The notes under the pieces are model-generated. The model saw only the letters and a program-made list of their open reading frames with translations, was not told the origin of the DNA and ran no database searches. This document shows, piece after piece, positions 28,964 to 38,254 of a stretch of 56,523 nt of DNA. This DNA comes from an uncultured Sutterella sp. (GTDB lineage: Bacteria; Pseudomonadota; Gammaproteobacteria; Burkholderiales; Burkholderiaceae_F). A program made the translations under genes and the position numbers. Every line of letters starts with the position of its first letter. Positions within the stretch are counted from its first letter, which is position 1. The DNA lies in contig UQTE01000016.1 in the NCBI GenBank assembly GCA_900543805.1, forward strand, positions 1 through 56,523. Reading direction: 5' to 3'.

Positions 28964-29284
28964 TCAGGCGATCGCCTTTTCAAAGAGCGCCTTGATCGAA
29001 GCGATGTCCTTGGGTTCCACGAGCGTGTCGACGAGTTCGCCCTTCTTGTAGAGCACGAAGGTCGGTATGTGACGGATGTCGAGCTTTTCACGAAGCCCCG
29101 CGTCGGCGTCGAAGTCGGAGTTCCCGAAGGCGACGCGGTCGCCGTAGGTCTCGAGAAGCTTGCGAACGAAGGGTTCCGCACGGCGGCAGTCCGGGCACCA
29201 GGAGGCGCCCATGACGTAGATGAAAGGCTTTTCGGACTGCAGAACCGTTTCGTTGAAGTTGGCTTCGGTGACGTGGATCATCAT
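28964..29284 (-). CDS. Thioredoxin family protein
   Basis: A 106-aa single-domain thioredoxin fold without a signal peptide, hence cytoplasmic. The active site is ASWCPDCRRAEP (WCPDC rather than WCGPC), and the cis-Pro is in RHIPTFVLYKKGELVD. ATG 29284 has GGAG at proper spacing; a second ATG follows directly. WCPDC sites are found in reductases of particular partners rather than general thioredoxin, so a role such as peroxiredoxin or low-molecular-weight disulfide reduction is possible. Confidence 0.88.
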   Translation of the reverse strand: MMIHVTEANFNETVLQSEKPFIYVMGASWCPDCRRAEPFVRKLLETYGDRVAFGNSDFDADAGLREKLDIRHIPTFVLYKKGELVDTLVEPKDIASIKALFEKAIA

Positions 29285-29377
29285 GGCGATCTCCTCAAAA
29301 AAGATTGGGTTTCCTTATCCTACGATAGGGAAACCCATTTCTTGAGTGAATCGCTCGGTTTTTACGGGCGCTTACGT

Positions 29378-30670
29378 TTACGCAAAAACCTTTTCATGGC
29401 GCCGCACGGCAAAAAGGCTCGCCGTGAGGAGGCAGACGATCCCGAGGAAGGCGCCCTCCAGCGACACCGCGGACGAGACCGCACCGATGAGGGCCGGGCC
29501 CGCGAGAAGACCGCCGTAGCCCACGGTCGTGACGGCCGTGATCGCCTTGACGCTTTCCATCTTCTTGTCGCGCGAAGCGGCGGAGATGAGGATCGGCGCG
29601 AGGTTCGCAATCCCGAGGCCCATCACGAAGAGGCTTGCGAAGACCGCAACGGGGACCGGGATGAAGACCATGACGCAGAGCGACGCGATGATCATGGCGA
29701 CGCCCGCGAGAAGAACGACGTTCGGGCCCACCTTTTCCGTCACGCGGTCGCCCAAGAGGCGCGAAACGGCCATGGCAATCACGAAGAGCGTGTAACCGAA
29801 GGCGCTCGCTTCCTGCGGAACGCCCGCGGAGTCGCGAAGATAAATGGCGCTCCAGTCGAGCATGGCGCCTTCCGTGAGGAAGATCACCGCGCAAAGGGAG
29901 GCAAGGATCAGGACCGAACCCGAAATGCGGCGCGCGCCCGTCGTGCCCGAGGTCGTGCGGCCCTCCTTCTTTTCGCTCTTGATTTTCTCGTTCGTGATGC
30001 GCGAGAGAATCGCGACCAACACGAAGGCGAGCACCGTCATCAGCGTGGTGATCGTCATAAGGGGCGTGAGACCCGAAACGAAGCAGAGCGTGATGAGGCC
30101 CGCCGAGACCACTTCGCCGATCGAATACGCGGCGTGCAGACCCGACATGATGCGGCCTTCCGACTTCTTTTCAAGGTGCGTGCCGTAGATGTTGACGCTC
30201 ACCTCGAGACAGCCGAGCGTGATCCCGTAGAGGAAAAGCGCCGCGCATTCGAAGGCGTAGCTCGGCATGAGCGTGAGGCAGACAAGGAGAAGGCAGGAGA
30301 GAAGCCCCGAGAGGCCGATCGCGTTGCGGCAGCCGATTCGCTGCGAGAGCGTGCCCGCAAGCGGCATTCCGACGAAGCTTCCGACGCCCAAGCCCAGAAG
30401 GAGCGTACCCAAGAGCATGGGCGAAAGCTCCAGCCCCGACTGCACGAAGGGGATGAGGGGCGCCCAGGAGGCCACCGTGAAGCCCCCCGTAAAAAAGCCG
30501 ATGCGCGCGGACCAGAGCTCCGCCTTGGTGGCGGCCCCCACCTTGGGGCTCGCGTCGGTTTTGTCACGGGAAAGAGAGAGGGAGGAAACGGATTCGCGAA
30601 GCTTCGACGCCGCGGCGGACGTGCCGGCGAAGGACTTCGGAGAGATGTTTTTCGTTAATTCGCAGGACAT
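29378..30670 (-). CDS. MFS transporter (YbjJ-like)
   Basis: A 430-aa inner-membrane protein. A polar N-terminus of about 45 residues precedes roughly 12 hydrophobic segments. MFS loop motifs are GMPLAGTLSQRIGCR (2-3 loop) and LLGDRVTEKVGPN (8-9 loop). A central charged loop (NEKIKSEKKEGRTTSG) separates the halves. It resembles the YbjJ/fucose-permease-like group. Which of several in-frame starts is used is unclear, since ATG 30670 lacks a good Shine-Dalgarno. It diverges from the LysR gene at 30768, likely its regulator. Confidence 0.85.
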   Translation of the reverse strand: MSCELTKNISPKSFAGTSAAASKLRESVSSLSLSRDKTDASPKVGAATKAELWSARIGFFTGGFTVASWAPLIPFVQSGLELSPMLLGTLLLGLGVGSFVGMPLAGTLSQRIGCRNAIGLSGLLSCLLLVCLTLMPSYAFECAALFLYGITLGCLEVSVNIYGTHLEKKSEGRIMSGLHAAYSIGEVVSAGLITLCFVSGLTPLMTITTLMTVLAFVLVAILSRITNEKIKSEKKEGRTTSGTTGARRISGSVLILASLCAVIFLTEGAMLDWSAIYLRDSAGVPQEASAFGYTLFVIAMAVSRLLGDRVTEKVGPNVVLLAGVAMIIASLCVMVFIPVPVAVFASLFVMGLGIANLAPILISAASRDKKMESVKAITAVTTVGYGGLLAGPALIGAVSSAVSLEGAFLGIVCLLTASLFAVRRHEKVFA

Positions 30671-30736
30671 ACAGGACGATGATCGTGGATGACGCTAGAA
30701 TTTTATCAACAACAATCCGATACTTCAAAATGGATT

Positions 30737-30754
30737 CCATCAGAAAACTGATGG
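30737..30754. promoter_or_regulatory. Probable LysR operator between divergent genes
   Basis: A perfect 7-bp inverted repeat CCATCAG-AAAA-CTGATGG lies 14 nt before the LysR start in a 97-bp intergenic region shared with the MFS gene, a fitting place for autoregulation and activation. Confidence 0.55.
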
Positions 30755-30767
30755 ATAAAACCACACG

Positions 30768-31691
30768 ATGAGCATCAAGATCGACGAAATCCGCTCCTTC
30801 GCAGCGGTTGCCGAGACGGGTTCCTTTTCCGAAGCGGCGAGACGCCTGCGCCGTGCGCAGTCCGTTCTCTCCATGCACGTGGCGGGGCTTGAAGCCGACC
30901 TCGGCTACGCCCTCTTCCACCGCACGCCCAAACCCGAACTCACGGCCCGCGGCCGCGAACTCCTTCCCATGGCCCTGCGTCTCCTCGCCGAAGCGCAGCG
31001 ACTCGAAACCCGCGCGGCGGCCTTGGCCGACACCGCTTTGCCCGCGCTCTACCTCGGGATCGACCCGATGCTCGAGGCTCCGGTCATGATCGAGATCCTG
31101 CAGCAGTTCTCCAAGGCCTTTCCGAGCGTACGTCTTCAGATCGAAAACATCACGGGGTCGGAAGCGCAGTGGTTCTTTAAGAAGTCGGGGATGAACGCGG
31201 CGCTCGTCTTTTCGTCGGAACCCGCGATCGAAACGCGTGAGCGCGTTCTCGGGCGCTCCCCCGTCTCGGTCGTGGTGTCGAAGAACCACCCGCTCGCCTC
31301 CCTTCCGACGCTTACGACCGAAGCCCTTCGGCAGCACCGGCAGATCATCGTGCACGCACGCGACAGCGAGTCGGCGCCGCCGAACATCATCAATCCCGAC
31401 CATTGGGAAGTGGACAGCGGCCCCTGGGCCTTGGGACTCGTGGCCCGAGGCGTCGGCTGGGCGCTCCTTCCGAAGTCCCTTCTGACGGGCCGTTCCGCCG
31501 CGAATTCGGGCGTGACCGCGCTCGAACCTCCGTTTGCGATCGAGCCCGCTCGTTTGACGCTTCGGAGCAAGCCGGGCGAAGTCACCGAAGAGATTCTCCT
31601 TTGGTGGGAGAAGACCGTCGGAAAGCACAAGGTGCGGCTCGGGCTTGCCGCCGCGCCGAAGACGGCGTCGGCGCCCAAGCCGGAGTCGTAA
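30768..31691 (+). CDS. LysR family transcriptional regulator
   Basis: A 307-aa LysR protein. The N-terminal HTH (about 5-64) reads FAAVAETGSFSEAARRLRRAQSVLSMHVAGLEADLG. The effector domain spans about 92-290 and includes GVGWALLPKSLL. It is divergent from the MFS transporter gene with a perfect dyad between them, so it probably controls that transporter in response to its substrate. The C-terminal tail is Ala/Lys/Pro-rich. Confidence 0.92.
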   Translation: MSIKIDEIRSFAAVAETGSFSEAARRLRRAQSVLSMHVAGLEADLGYALFHRTPKPELTARGRELLPMALRLLAEAQRLETRAAALADTALPALYLGIDPMLEAPVMIEILQQFSKAFPSVRLQIENITGSEAQWFFKKSGMNAALVFSSEPAIETRERVLGRSPVSVVVSKNHPLASLPTLTTEALRQHRQIIVHARDSESAPPNIINPDHWEVDSGPWALGLVARGVGWALLPKSLLTGRSAANSGVTALEPPFAIEPARLTLRSKPGEVTEEILLWWEKTVGKHKVRLGLAAAPKTASAPKPES

Positions 31692-31776
31692 AGGTATTTC
31701 ATCCTCCAATAAGGCGCCGCTGACACAATACGTTGACCCCGTCGCCTCTGCGCGACCCTGACGAAAGGATTGTTTC

Positions 31777-32343
31777 ATGATCAAGCGTACCCTCTCCCTC
31801 GCCCTTCTCCTTCTCGGCGCCCAGACCGCCATGGCCGCCGCCGAAATCAATCTCGGCGAACTCGTCACCGCCACGCACGACGAAGAGTGGCAGCCCGTTC
31901 AGCTTGAAGAAGACGGCGTCGCCTCGATGAAGCCGCTTCTGCGCGCCTTCACGCCGAAGTCCGAAGCGAGCTTCGAACTCCTCTGGAAGAAGGAGCCCAA
32001 GGACGGTCTCGAACCCTATGAAGCGATGGTCGAAAACTGCGGCGACCCGATCGCCGACGCTTCCGGCAAGCAGGCCTTCATCCAGAAGATCGGCGCCGAC
32101 TTCGAACTCAAGGACTACAAGACTGAAAAGTGCGCCTTCGGTCCCCTTCCCTGCGTGAAGCTCTCGACCACCTATCAGATGAAGCAGACGAAGACCGACA
32201 TTCAGTTCATTGAATACACGGTCTTCAACAAGGAAACCGGAAGCGTCTATCTCATGCGCACGGCCGGCAACGCCGCCAAGGCCGAGGGCGTCTTCAAGGG
32301 CGCCGACATCCTCGTGCAGCTCGTCATGAAGCGCGACAAATAA
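31777..32343 (+). CDS. Secreted protein of unknown function
   Basis: A 188-aa protein with a clear Sec signal peptide (MIKRTLSLALLLLGAQTAMA, cleavage after residue 20). The mature part is mixed alpha/beta with two well-spaced Cys pairs (ENCGDP, KTEKCAFGPLPCVK) that may form periplasmic disulfides. I do not recognise the family. ATG 31777 has GAAAGGA. It has its own terminator at 32399-32439. Confidence 0.8.
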   Translation: MIKRTLSLALLLLGAQTAMAAAEINLGELVTATHDEEWQPVQLEEDGVASMKPLLRAFTPKSEASFELLWKKEPKDGLEPYEAMVENCGDPIADASGKQAFIQKIGADFELKDYKTEKCAFGPLPCVKLSTTYQMKQTKTDIQFIEYTVFNKETGSVYLMRTAGNAAKAEGVFKGADILVQLVMKRDK

Positions 32344-32398
32344 GAGAAAAAGAGAGCCGCCGCAAAGCCCCTTGGCAACGGCTCAAAAAGACTTTTCG

Positions 32399-32439
32399 CT
32401 CCCCGTCGGACGGCCCGTTCGGCGGGGAGATTCTTTTTT
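32399..32439 (+). terminator. Terminator after the secreted protein gene
   Basis: CTCCCCG / CGGGGAG stem with further inner pairing, followed by ATTCTTTTTT. Confidence 0.85.
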
Positions 32440-32442
32440 CGG

Positions 32443-32576
32443 TTACTTCGCGTAGCCGTCGAGGTTCTTTTTCTTGAGCCAGGCTTCGAGCGCCCCGGCC
32501 ACTTCGACGTTGTTCTTTTCGGCAAACGGGAAGTGAGAGTTCCCGCGGATGCCGAGGTCGGGGAGATGCACGACCT
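32443..32576 (-). pseudogene. Alpha/beta hydrolase C-terminal fragment
   Basis: About 43 codons on the - strand (HLPDLGIRGNSHFPFAEKNN, then VEVAGALEAWLKKKNLDGYAK) match the C-terminal end of an alpha/beta hydrolase, including the GNSHF His region. A TAG stop appears immediately upstream of the conserved part, and the remainder of the gene is absent. The fragment abuts an AraC C-terminal fragment on the opposite strand. Confidence 0.7.
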
Positions 32577-32844
32577 ACGCGTCGCCGGCATGGCGCCGAC
32601 GACCTTTCACCGGCACTTCAAGGCCTTCACCTCGCTCTCGCCCCTGCAGTATCAGAAGCGTCTTCGCCTGTATGAAGCGCAGCAGTTTCTGCTGAGGGGC
32701 GACGGAGACGTCAATTCCGCGGCCTACGCCGTGGGCTACCAGAGCCCGCAACAGTTCAACCGCGACTACAAGTCGCTCTTCGGCACGACGCCCGGACGCA
32801 GCACCCGTGCGCAGCGAAGCGCGATCTACGCCGCCCGCAACTGA
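32577..32844 (+). pseudogene. AraC family regulator, C-terminal HTH fragment
   Basis: About 88 codons encode the double helix-turn-helix of an AraC/XylS regulator: GMAPTTFHRHFKAFTSLSPL then QYQKRLRLYEAQQFLL, AAYAVGYQSPQQFNRDYKSLFG and the end TPGRS. The whole effector domain and the first HTH helix are missing. The open frame extends back to 32533, but that part is antisense to the hydrolase fragment. The piece has no proper start or promoter and is treated as a pseudogene. Confidence 0.8.
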
Positions 32845-33176
32845 CCGCATCCAATTTCTTTCCAAGCTCCTCCGAAGCCTCCCAAGTTCCATAGCCCGGG
32901 AGTTTTTTCATTTCCGCAACGCCTCGTCTTGCCTACCCTCCCCGATCATCCCGGTCAACCAATCTTCTCTTTGTGACGAATCTGCAACAAATTTGGTCGA
33001 CCAATATGTCTTTCTAACTAGTGGTTTCCGCCTAACACCCCCGCTTTTCATCAAAAGTTCATGAATTCGCCGAGCTTTGTGACCGATTTGTCAAAAAAGG
33101 CCGATAGGATGAAACCCACGCCAGGGGAAAAACCCTCGCTATATACAACTCACCCCTCACAGGAAGGAATCCAATC
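32845..33176. other. Intergenic region before the porin gene
   Basis: A weak terminator (CTCCC 32879-32883, GGGAG 32898-32902, six T) follows the AraC fragment. The second half is AT-rich and should hold the porin promoter, with TATATA near 33140 as a possible -10. The porin ribosome site AGGAAGGAA is at about 33160-33168. No gene is seen. Confidence 0.4.
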
Positions 33177-34364
33177 ATGAAGAAGTCTCTCATCGCGCTC
33201 GCCGTTCTCGGCGCTGCCGCTTCCGCCCAGGCTGCCGACGTCTCCGTCTACGGCGTCGTCGACACGGGTCTTGCCTACACCTACAACGACGAATGGACTG
33301 TTGACGAACACGTCACTGACGGTGAAAGCAATCTCGAAATGGCCTCGGGCATCAACGCTTCCTCGCGCGTCGGCATCACCGGTTCGGAAGACCTCGGCAA
33401 CGGCATGAAGGTCGGCTTCAAGCTCGAAAGCGGCATCAACTCCGACGACGGCGCTCTCAACCAGGGTGGCCGCCTCTTCGGCCGTGAAGCCTCCCTCACG
33501 CTCTCGGGCGACTTCGGCAAGATCTCGGCCGGCCGCATGGGCGGCGTCGGCTCCTCCGCCGGTACCTACGACTACGTCTACGCCATCGGCGAATCCTTCG
33601 ACGGCGGCGACTTCAACATCTGGGGCATGACCGCTTCGAGCCGCTACGACAACATGATCACCTACGAAACGCCCGAATTCGCCGGCGTCAAGGTGACGGC
33701 TCAGTACTCGTTTGACGGCGACACCGGAGCCGACAACAACGACTACGAAAAAGATAGCCAGCACGGCGACGAAGGCAAGACCAACGTTGACCGCTACGCC
33801 TCCCTCGCCGTGACGGGCGGCTATGGCAACCTCCAGTTCGTGGGCGCCTACGAATACTTCAACCACGCCTCCACCTCCGTCGTGAAGGACGACGGCCACC
33901 TCGTTCACTTGGGCGGCAACTACGACTTCGGCGTGACGAAGGTCTTCGCCCTCGCCCAGTACTACCAGGGGATCCGCAACGCTGCGGGTTGGGACATGTC
34001 TGGCGACTTCCTTGACTCCGAAGAGGATCTCGACCCCCTGTTCGGTACGGACGGCTTCAAGGGCTACGGCCTCCACATCGGCTCCATCACCCCGATCGGC
34101 GGCGGTGACCTGACGCTCGCCGCCTACTTCCAGGACGGCAAGCTCGAAAACGTTGTTAGCGAATGGGCCGACAAGGATGACATTGACGCGCAGTATGTTG
34201 GCGTTACGGCCCGCTACGCCTATCACCTGAGCAAGCGCACCGACGCCTACCTCGGCGCCGGCTACGCCAAGGCCACGCTTGACACAGCCTCCCTCGCTGC
34301 CGACCTTCACGACATGGAAAAGGAACTCATCCAGGCCTATGTCGGTCTCACGCACCGCTTCTAA
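33177..34364 (+). CDS. Outer-membrane porin (Gram-negative general porin family)
   Basis: A 395-aa precursor with a Sec signal (MKKSLIALAVLGAAASAQA). The mature protein begins ADVSVYGVVDTGLAY, typical of betaproteobacterial 16-strand trimeric porins, and ends in the outer-membrane sorting signal LTHRF with terminal Phe. Further strand motifs are SRVGITGSEDLGNGMKVGFKLE and FGREASLTLSGDFGKISAGR. An acidic loop near residue 185 (Asp/Asn/Lys-rich) is probably surface-exposed. Strong ribosome site; likely highly expressed; terminator follows. Confidence 0.95.
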   Translation: MKKSLIALAVLGAAASAQAADVSVYGVVDTGLAYTYNDEWTVDEHVTDGESNLEMASGINASSRVGITGSEDLGNGMKVGFKLESGINSDDGALNQGGRLFGREASLTLSGDFGKISAGRMGGVGSSAGTYDYVYAIGESFDGGDFNIWGMTASSRYDNMITYETPEFAGVKVTAQYSFDGDTGADNNDYEKDSQHGDEGKTNVDRYASLAVTGGYGNLQFVGAYEYFNHASTSVVKDDGHLVHLGGNYDFGVTKVFALAQYYQGIRNAAGWDMSGDFLDSEEDLDPLFGTDGFKGYGLHIGSITPIGGGDLTLAAYFQDGKLENVVSEWADKDDIDAQYVGVTARYAYHLSKRTDAYLGAGYAKATLDTASLAADLHDMEKELIQAYVGLTHRF

Positions 34365-34394
34365 TCGACGTTCCTGATACGTTGATCTGAATCG

Positions 34395-34426
34395 AGCCCC
34401 GGTTTCCGCAAGGAGCCGGGGCTTTC
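34395..34426 (+). terminator. Terminator after the porin gene
   Basis: AGCCCCGG / CCGGGGCT 8-bp stem followed by TTTCC. Confidence 0.75.
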
Positions 34427-34882
34427 CGCATCTGCACGGAACAATCCTCTTCCTGAACGCGTTCCTCTACGTGCGAGTACATTCTCCCCTTTCTACTGCG
34501 AACCCCGGGAACACCCTCTCTCCCAAGCCGTCCTCGTCGCAACGGCCGCTCATCTTCTTCCGTGCAAGAACCTTTACAGGCATCATCAACCTTTTCGCGT
34601 AGTCCGCGTCACCGTCCTCCAGCGCACCGTATACACAGCTTCCCGGACTCACGCCTCATCATCCCCTTCCGATCCTCGGCGTGCAGCAAAGCCTGCTTAC
34701 ATCGCGAGCCCCTCGAGACGAATCGTTTGCCTCCCTGCAGGTGCCCCGTACCGATCTGTGGTCCGGAAACGCTCCCATTGCCATCCTTCGACACCCTCCC
34801 GCATCTAGTCCCCTCATACGACCTCTCTGCGGCCCTGCCAGATTGATCCAAGCCCCTGCCCTCGTTTTGCCGCCTCCGAAAG
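34427..34882. other. Gene-free spacer between porin and sstT
   Basis: About 450 bases with small open frames on both strands but no start site, motif or codon pattern like the neighbours. Nothing recognisable. Confidence 0.4.
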
Positions 34883-34919
34883 TGCAACGGCCCGCCGAAT
34901 CGTTCGACGGGCCGTTGCA
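34883..34919 (-). terminator. Terminator of sstT
   Basis: A near-perfect 17-bp stem (TGCAACGGCCCGCCGAA / TTCGACGGGCCGTTGCA) lies just past the sstT stop on the - strand. Confidence 0.75.
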
Positions 34920-34950
34920 ATGGTCTTGGATGCTCAGGAGCGGATGCTCG

Positions 34951-36195
34951 TCAAGCATTCTCCTTGGCGATGCGTTCCGCACGCTTGCAGGCGGCGTAGG
35001 TGAAGAGGACGTCGGTCGAGGAGTTGAGCCCCGTTTCGCAGGAGTCCTGCAGAACGCCGATCACGAAGCCCACGGCCACGACCTGCATGGCGGTGTGCTG
35101 ATCAATGCCGAAGAGACCGCAGGCCAGCGGAATCAGCATGATGGAACCGCCCGGGACGCCGGAGGTGCCCGCCGCGCAGATGGTGGCGACGACGCAGAGG
35201 AAGAGCGCCGTGGGGATGTCGACGGTGATGCCGAGCGAATACGCGGCCGAGAGCGTGAGGACCGTGATCGTGATCGCGGCGCCGCCCATGTTGACGGTGG
35301 CCCCGACCGGGATCGAAACGGCATAGGTGGCTTCGGGAAGATTCATACGTCGGCAGAGTTCCAGGTTCACCGGAATGTTCGCGGCCGAAGAGCGCGTGAA
35401 GAAGGCGGAGATCCCCGACTCGCGAAGCGTCAGGAAGGTCGCCGGATAGGGATTGTCGTGCGTGCAGAGCCACACGATGAAGGGATTCACGACAAGCGCG
35501 ACGAAGGCCATCGAGCCGATCAGGACGGCGAGAAGGTGCGCGTAGTCGACCATCGCGCCGAGACCTTCGGTCGCGAGCAGTTCGGAGACAAGACCGAAGA
35601 TACCGAAGGGCGCGAAGCGGATGACGAGCGAAACGATGAATTCCACGGCGCGGGAGGCGTCCTGCAGAACCTTGCGGGTTTCGTCCGTACCCTTGCGAAG
35701 GACGAGGCCCATGGCGATGGCCCAGGCGAGGATGCCGATGTAGTTGGCCGAGGCGAGCGCGTGGAAGGGATTGTCGACGAGATTGAGAACGAGCGAACGA
35801 AGCACGTCGCCGATGCCGCCCGGGGCGTTCACGTCCGCACCCTGCGCAACGAGCTGGATCGAGGACGGAAGCATGAAGCTCGCCGCCACGGCGACGAGCG
35901 CCGCGGAGAAGTTCGCGACGAGGTAGATGAAGATGATGGGCTTGATGTGAACGGATTCGCTCAGGTCGCTCCGGCCCGCGATGGAGCTCATGACGAGGAC
36001 GAAGACGAGGACCGGGGCGACGCCCTTCAGGGCCGTGACGAAGATCGTGCCGAGAAAGCCCGCGGACTTGGCGAGTTCGGGAGAAGAGAGGCCGAGAATG
36101 CAGCCAAGAACGAAACCTACGAGAATCTGCTTGATGAGGGATGCCTGCAGAAAAGGCATGGCAAAGCGGAAGACTTTGCGTAGCGATGTGCGCAT
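34951..36195 (-). CDS. sstT: Serine/threonine:Na+ symporter
   Basis: A 414-aa inner-membrane protein, the same length as E. coli SstT, of the dicarboxylate/amino acid:cation symporter family. Eight transmembrane helices and two re-entrant loops are expected. Signature segments are [21 protein letters not shown] (first hairpin), [17 protein letters not shown] (NMxG motif) and [14 protein letters not shown] (second hairpin). It takes up serine and threonine with sodium. GGAT precedes ATG 36195. A single gene with its own terminator. Confidence 0.95.
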   Translation of the reverse strand: MRTSLRKVFRFAMPFLQASLIKQILVGFVLGCILGLSSPELAKSAGFLGTIFVTALKGVAPVLVFVLVMSSIAGRSDLSESVHIKPIIFIYLVANFSAALVAVAASFMLPSSIQLVAQGADVNAPGGIGDVLRSLVLNLVDNPFHALASANYIGILAWAIAMGLVLRKGTDETRKVLQDASRAVEFIVSLVIRFAPFGIFGLVSELLATEGLGAMVDYAHLLAVLIGSMAFVALVVNPFIVWLCTHDNPYPATFLTLRESGISAFFTRSSAANIPVNLELCRRMNLPEATYAVSIPVGATVNMGGAAITITVLTLSAAYSLGITVDIPTALFLCVVATICAAGTSGVPGGSIMLIPLACGLFGIDQHTAMQVVAVGFVIGVLQDSCETGLNSSTDVLFTYAACKRAERIAKENA

Positions 36196-36302
36196 GAGGG
36201 GGATCCTTTTGTTTTGAAGAGGGTTTACCTTGGCCGAAGGCTCTTATGGCGGCCTTGTGACCAAAGACTTACTGATTGTAGCGCCATCGGACAAGGCAAA
36301 AG

Positions 36303-36335
36303 AAAACTCCCGCCGTCCGAAGACTCGGGAGTTTC
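36303..36335 (-). terminator. Terminator of yqhA
   Basis: On the - strand AAACTCCCG pairs with CGGGAGTTT and is followed by TCTTTT. Confidence 0.8.
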
Positions 36336-36375
36336 GAGAGGTTTCTGCGGGAAAACGCAAGGAAGCGTTGCGTTT

Positions 36376-36870
36376 TCAGTGCGCCTTCTTCGTGAGGAGG
36401 TCGATCCCGCACATGACGAGCGCCGAAAGCACGAAGGTCAGGTGGATGATCACGTACCAGAAGAGCTTGTCGTTTTCGGTGGTCGGGATGTTCATGAAGA
36501 CGCGAAGAAGATGGATCGACGAGATCGCAACGATCGAGGCGGCCACCTTGTTCTTCAAGGACCCGGCGTCCATCTTGCCGAGCCATTCGAGCTTGTCCTT
36601 CGACTCGTGAATGTCGAGCGAGGAAACGAAGTTTTCATAGCCCGAGAACATCACCATCACGATGAGACCGCCCACGAGGCCCATGTCGATCATCGAGAGG
36701 ATGCCGAGAATGAGATCGGCCTCCTTCATCTCGAGAACGTGCGGGATGATGTGGAAGGCTTCCTGGAAGAATTTGATGCCCAGACAAAGGAGCGCGAGCG
36801 TGAGACCGAGATAGATCGGCGCGAGCAGCCAGCGGCCCGCATACATGGCGCGTTCGAAAAAGGATTCCAT
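36376..36870 (-). CDS. yqhA: UPF0114 family membrane protein YqhA
   Basis: A 164-aa membrane protein with four hydrophobic segments (about 12-35, 52-78, 105-125, 136-158). Family-typical stretches are [37 protein letters not shown] and [21 protein letters not shown]. The E. coli homologue YqhA has no established function. No clear Shine-Dalgarno is seen at ATG 36870. It is monocistronic. Confidence 0.9.
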   Translation of the reverse strand: MESFFERAMYAGRWLLAPIYLGLTLALLCLGIKFFQEAFHIIPHVLEMKEADLILGILSMIDMGLVGGLIVMVMFSGYENFVSSLDIHESKDKLEWLGKMDAGSLKNKVAASIVAISSIHLLRVFMNIPTTENDKLFWYVIIHLTFVLSALVMCGIDLLTKKAH

Positions 36871-36923
36871 CGCTAGAAAAAGTGAACGGTGAAAAGGAAA
36901 GGCGATTGTATCAGAAGATCCGG

Positions 36924-36964
36924 AAAAAACGCTCCGGGAGAGCCTTTCGACTTTCCCGGAGCGT
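36924..36964 (-). terminator. Terminator of the nitronate monooxygenase gene
   Basis: On the - strand an 11-bp perfect stem ACGCTCCGGGA / TCCCGGAGCGT is followed by TTTTTCC. Confidence 0.88.
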
Positions 36965-36988
36965 CCGCTTTTCCCGCTCCCTGCGGCA

Positions 36989-38254
36989 TCAGGCCGGCAC
37001 GGGAAGGAGAATTTCGTCGCGACGGCTCGTGAGATAGTCGCGGAAGATGTGTTCGGCGGGCGGCTGATACCAGGTCCCGTCGGGGAGCTTCACGCTCGTT
37101 TCCTTGAGGCGCCAAGCAGAAGCCCCGCAGGTCCAGAGCTTGTAGTTGCGCATCTGAACGCACAAGCAGGTTTTCCCGGCGACGGCGGGCTGCTTCACCT
37201 CGGGATGTTCGGCGACGGCCTCTCGGAAAGCCTTCAAATACTGACATTCGCCGTGGTCGAGCATGTACCCGTAGGCCTCGCACTGCGGCTTCGTGTTGGC
37301 GTTGATGGCGGGAGAACACGAGAGCATGCGCATGGGATAGCCCGTCGGAGAAATTCCGTTCACGACGATTTCATCCTTTTCGGCGTTGAAGTAGCGCTGC
37401 TTCACGTCGTCGGGAATGCCCGACTCACGGGCGATCGTAAAGCGCGTCGCCACCTGCACGGCGTCGGCCCCCTCCTCCATGAGCCGCACGCCGTCGGTCC
37501 CGGTGAAGACGCCGCCCCCGGCGATGAGGGGAATCGAAAGTCCCTTCTCCGCGAGGTATTGCTTCACGTCGCGGACGATGTCGGAGAGCTTGAAGTTCGC
37601 CCAGTCAAAACCGAATCCCAGGTGGCCGCCGGCAAGCGGCCCCTCCACCACGACGAAGTCCGGGAGACGCTCGGTTTTGGCGGTGCGCCGCAGGAAGATG
37701 TTGAGCGCGCGAACGGACGAGACCACGATCCCGAGCTTCGCGTCGCGGAAACGCGGATTTTCAGCCATGAGGCCGAAACTCGAGGTGTGAAGACCCGCGG
37801 AGAGGCTGATCCCGTCGATCCCGGCGTCGAGGGCCGCGTTCAGGCGGGCCTTGAGGGACCCGAGCGGATCGTTCATCGTGAGCTTTTCCATGACGTTGAT
37901 GAATACGAGTCCGTCCCCCTTCTTCGCACTCATGACGTCTTCCACGTAGCCCTTGGTGGCGCAGCGGATGCTTTCGAGATCAAAGTGCATGTCGGGCTTC
38001 GGGGCGAGCCCGGCAAAGGCTTTGCAGAGCTTGGCCTTGGCAGCCGTGAAATGGGTCCCGAGAAGACGGTCCGAGACGTCGGGCATCATGGCGTCGGAGA
38101 TGTGGCCGATGCCGCCGCAGCGGGCGACCTCGAGCGCGAGCTCCTTCGTGGAGATGTTGACCCCCATGCCGCCGAGGACGATGGGCAGCAGCTCCTTTTT
38201 GCCGAGAAAGAGACGGTAGTCGTTGAGACACTTGTCGAGAATGGATTCGTTCAT
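36989..38254 (-). CDS. Nitronate monooxygenase / 2-nitropropane dioxygenase family flavoprotein
   Basis: A 421-aa FMN-dependent TIM-barrel protein. Motifs are [13 protein letters not shown] at the N-terminus, [15 protein letters not shown] (phosphate/FMN), and [32 protein letters not shown] near the C-terminal FMN site. It has an extended Cys-rich C-terminal part ([18 protein letters not shown]) beyond the minimal fold. Nitronate is the textbook substrate, but many homologues reduce enoyl compounds, so the true reaction is open. ATG 38254 matches the family start but lacks a good Shine-Dalgarno. Single gene with a strong terminator. Confidence 0.87.
   Translation of the reverse strand: MNESILDKCLNDYRLFLGKKELLPIVLGGMGVNISTKELALEVARCGGIGHISDAMMPDVSDRLLGTHFTAAKAKLCKAFAGLAPKPDMHFDLESIRCATKGYVEDVMSAKKGDGLVFINVMEKLTMNDPLGSLKARLNAALDAGIDGISLSAGLHTSSFGLMAENPRFRDAKLGIVVSSVRALNIFLRRTAKTERLPDFVVVEGPLAGGHLGFGFDWANFKLSDIVRDVKQYLAEKGLSIPLIAGGGVFTGTDGVRLMEEGADAVQVATRFTIARESGIPDDVKQRYFNAEKDEIVVNGISPTGYPMRMLSCSPAINANTKPQCEAYGYMLDHGECQYLKAFREAVAEHPEVKQPAVAGKTCLCVQMRNYKLWTCGASAWRLKETSVKLPDGTWYQPPAEHIFRDYLTSRRDEILLPVPA

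Noticed and set aside
34681..36183. 500-codon + strand frame
   Set aside because: Antisense of sstT; composition is Arg/Glu/Asp-rich noise.
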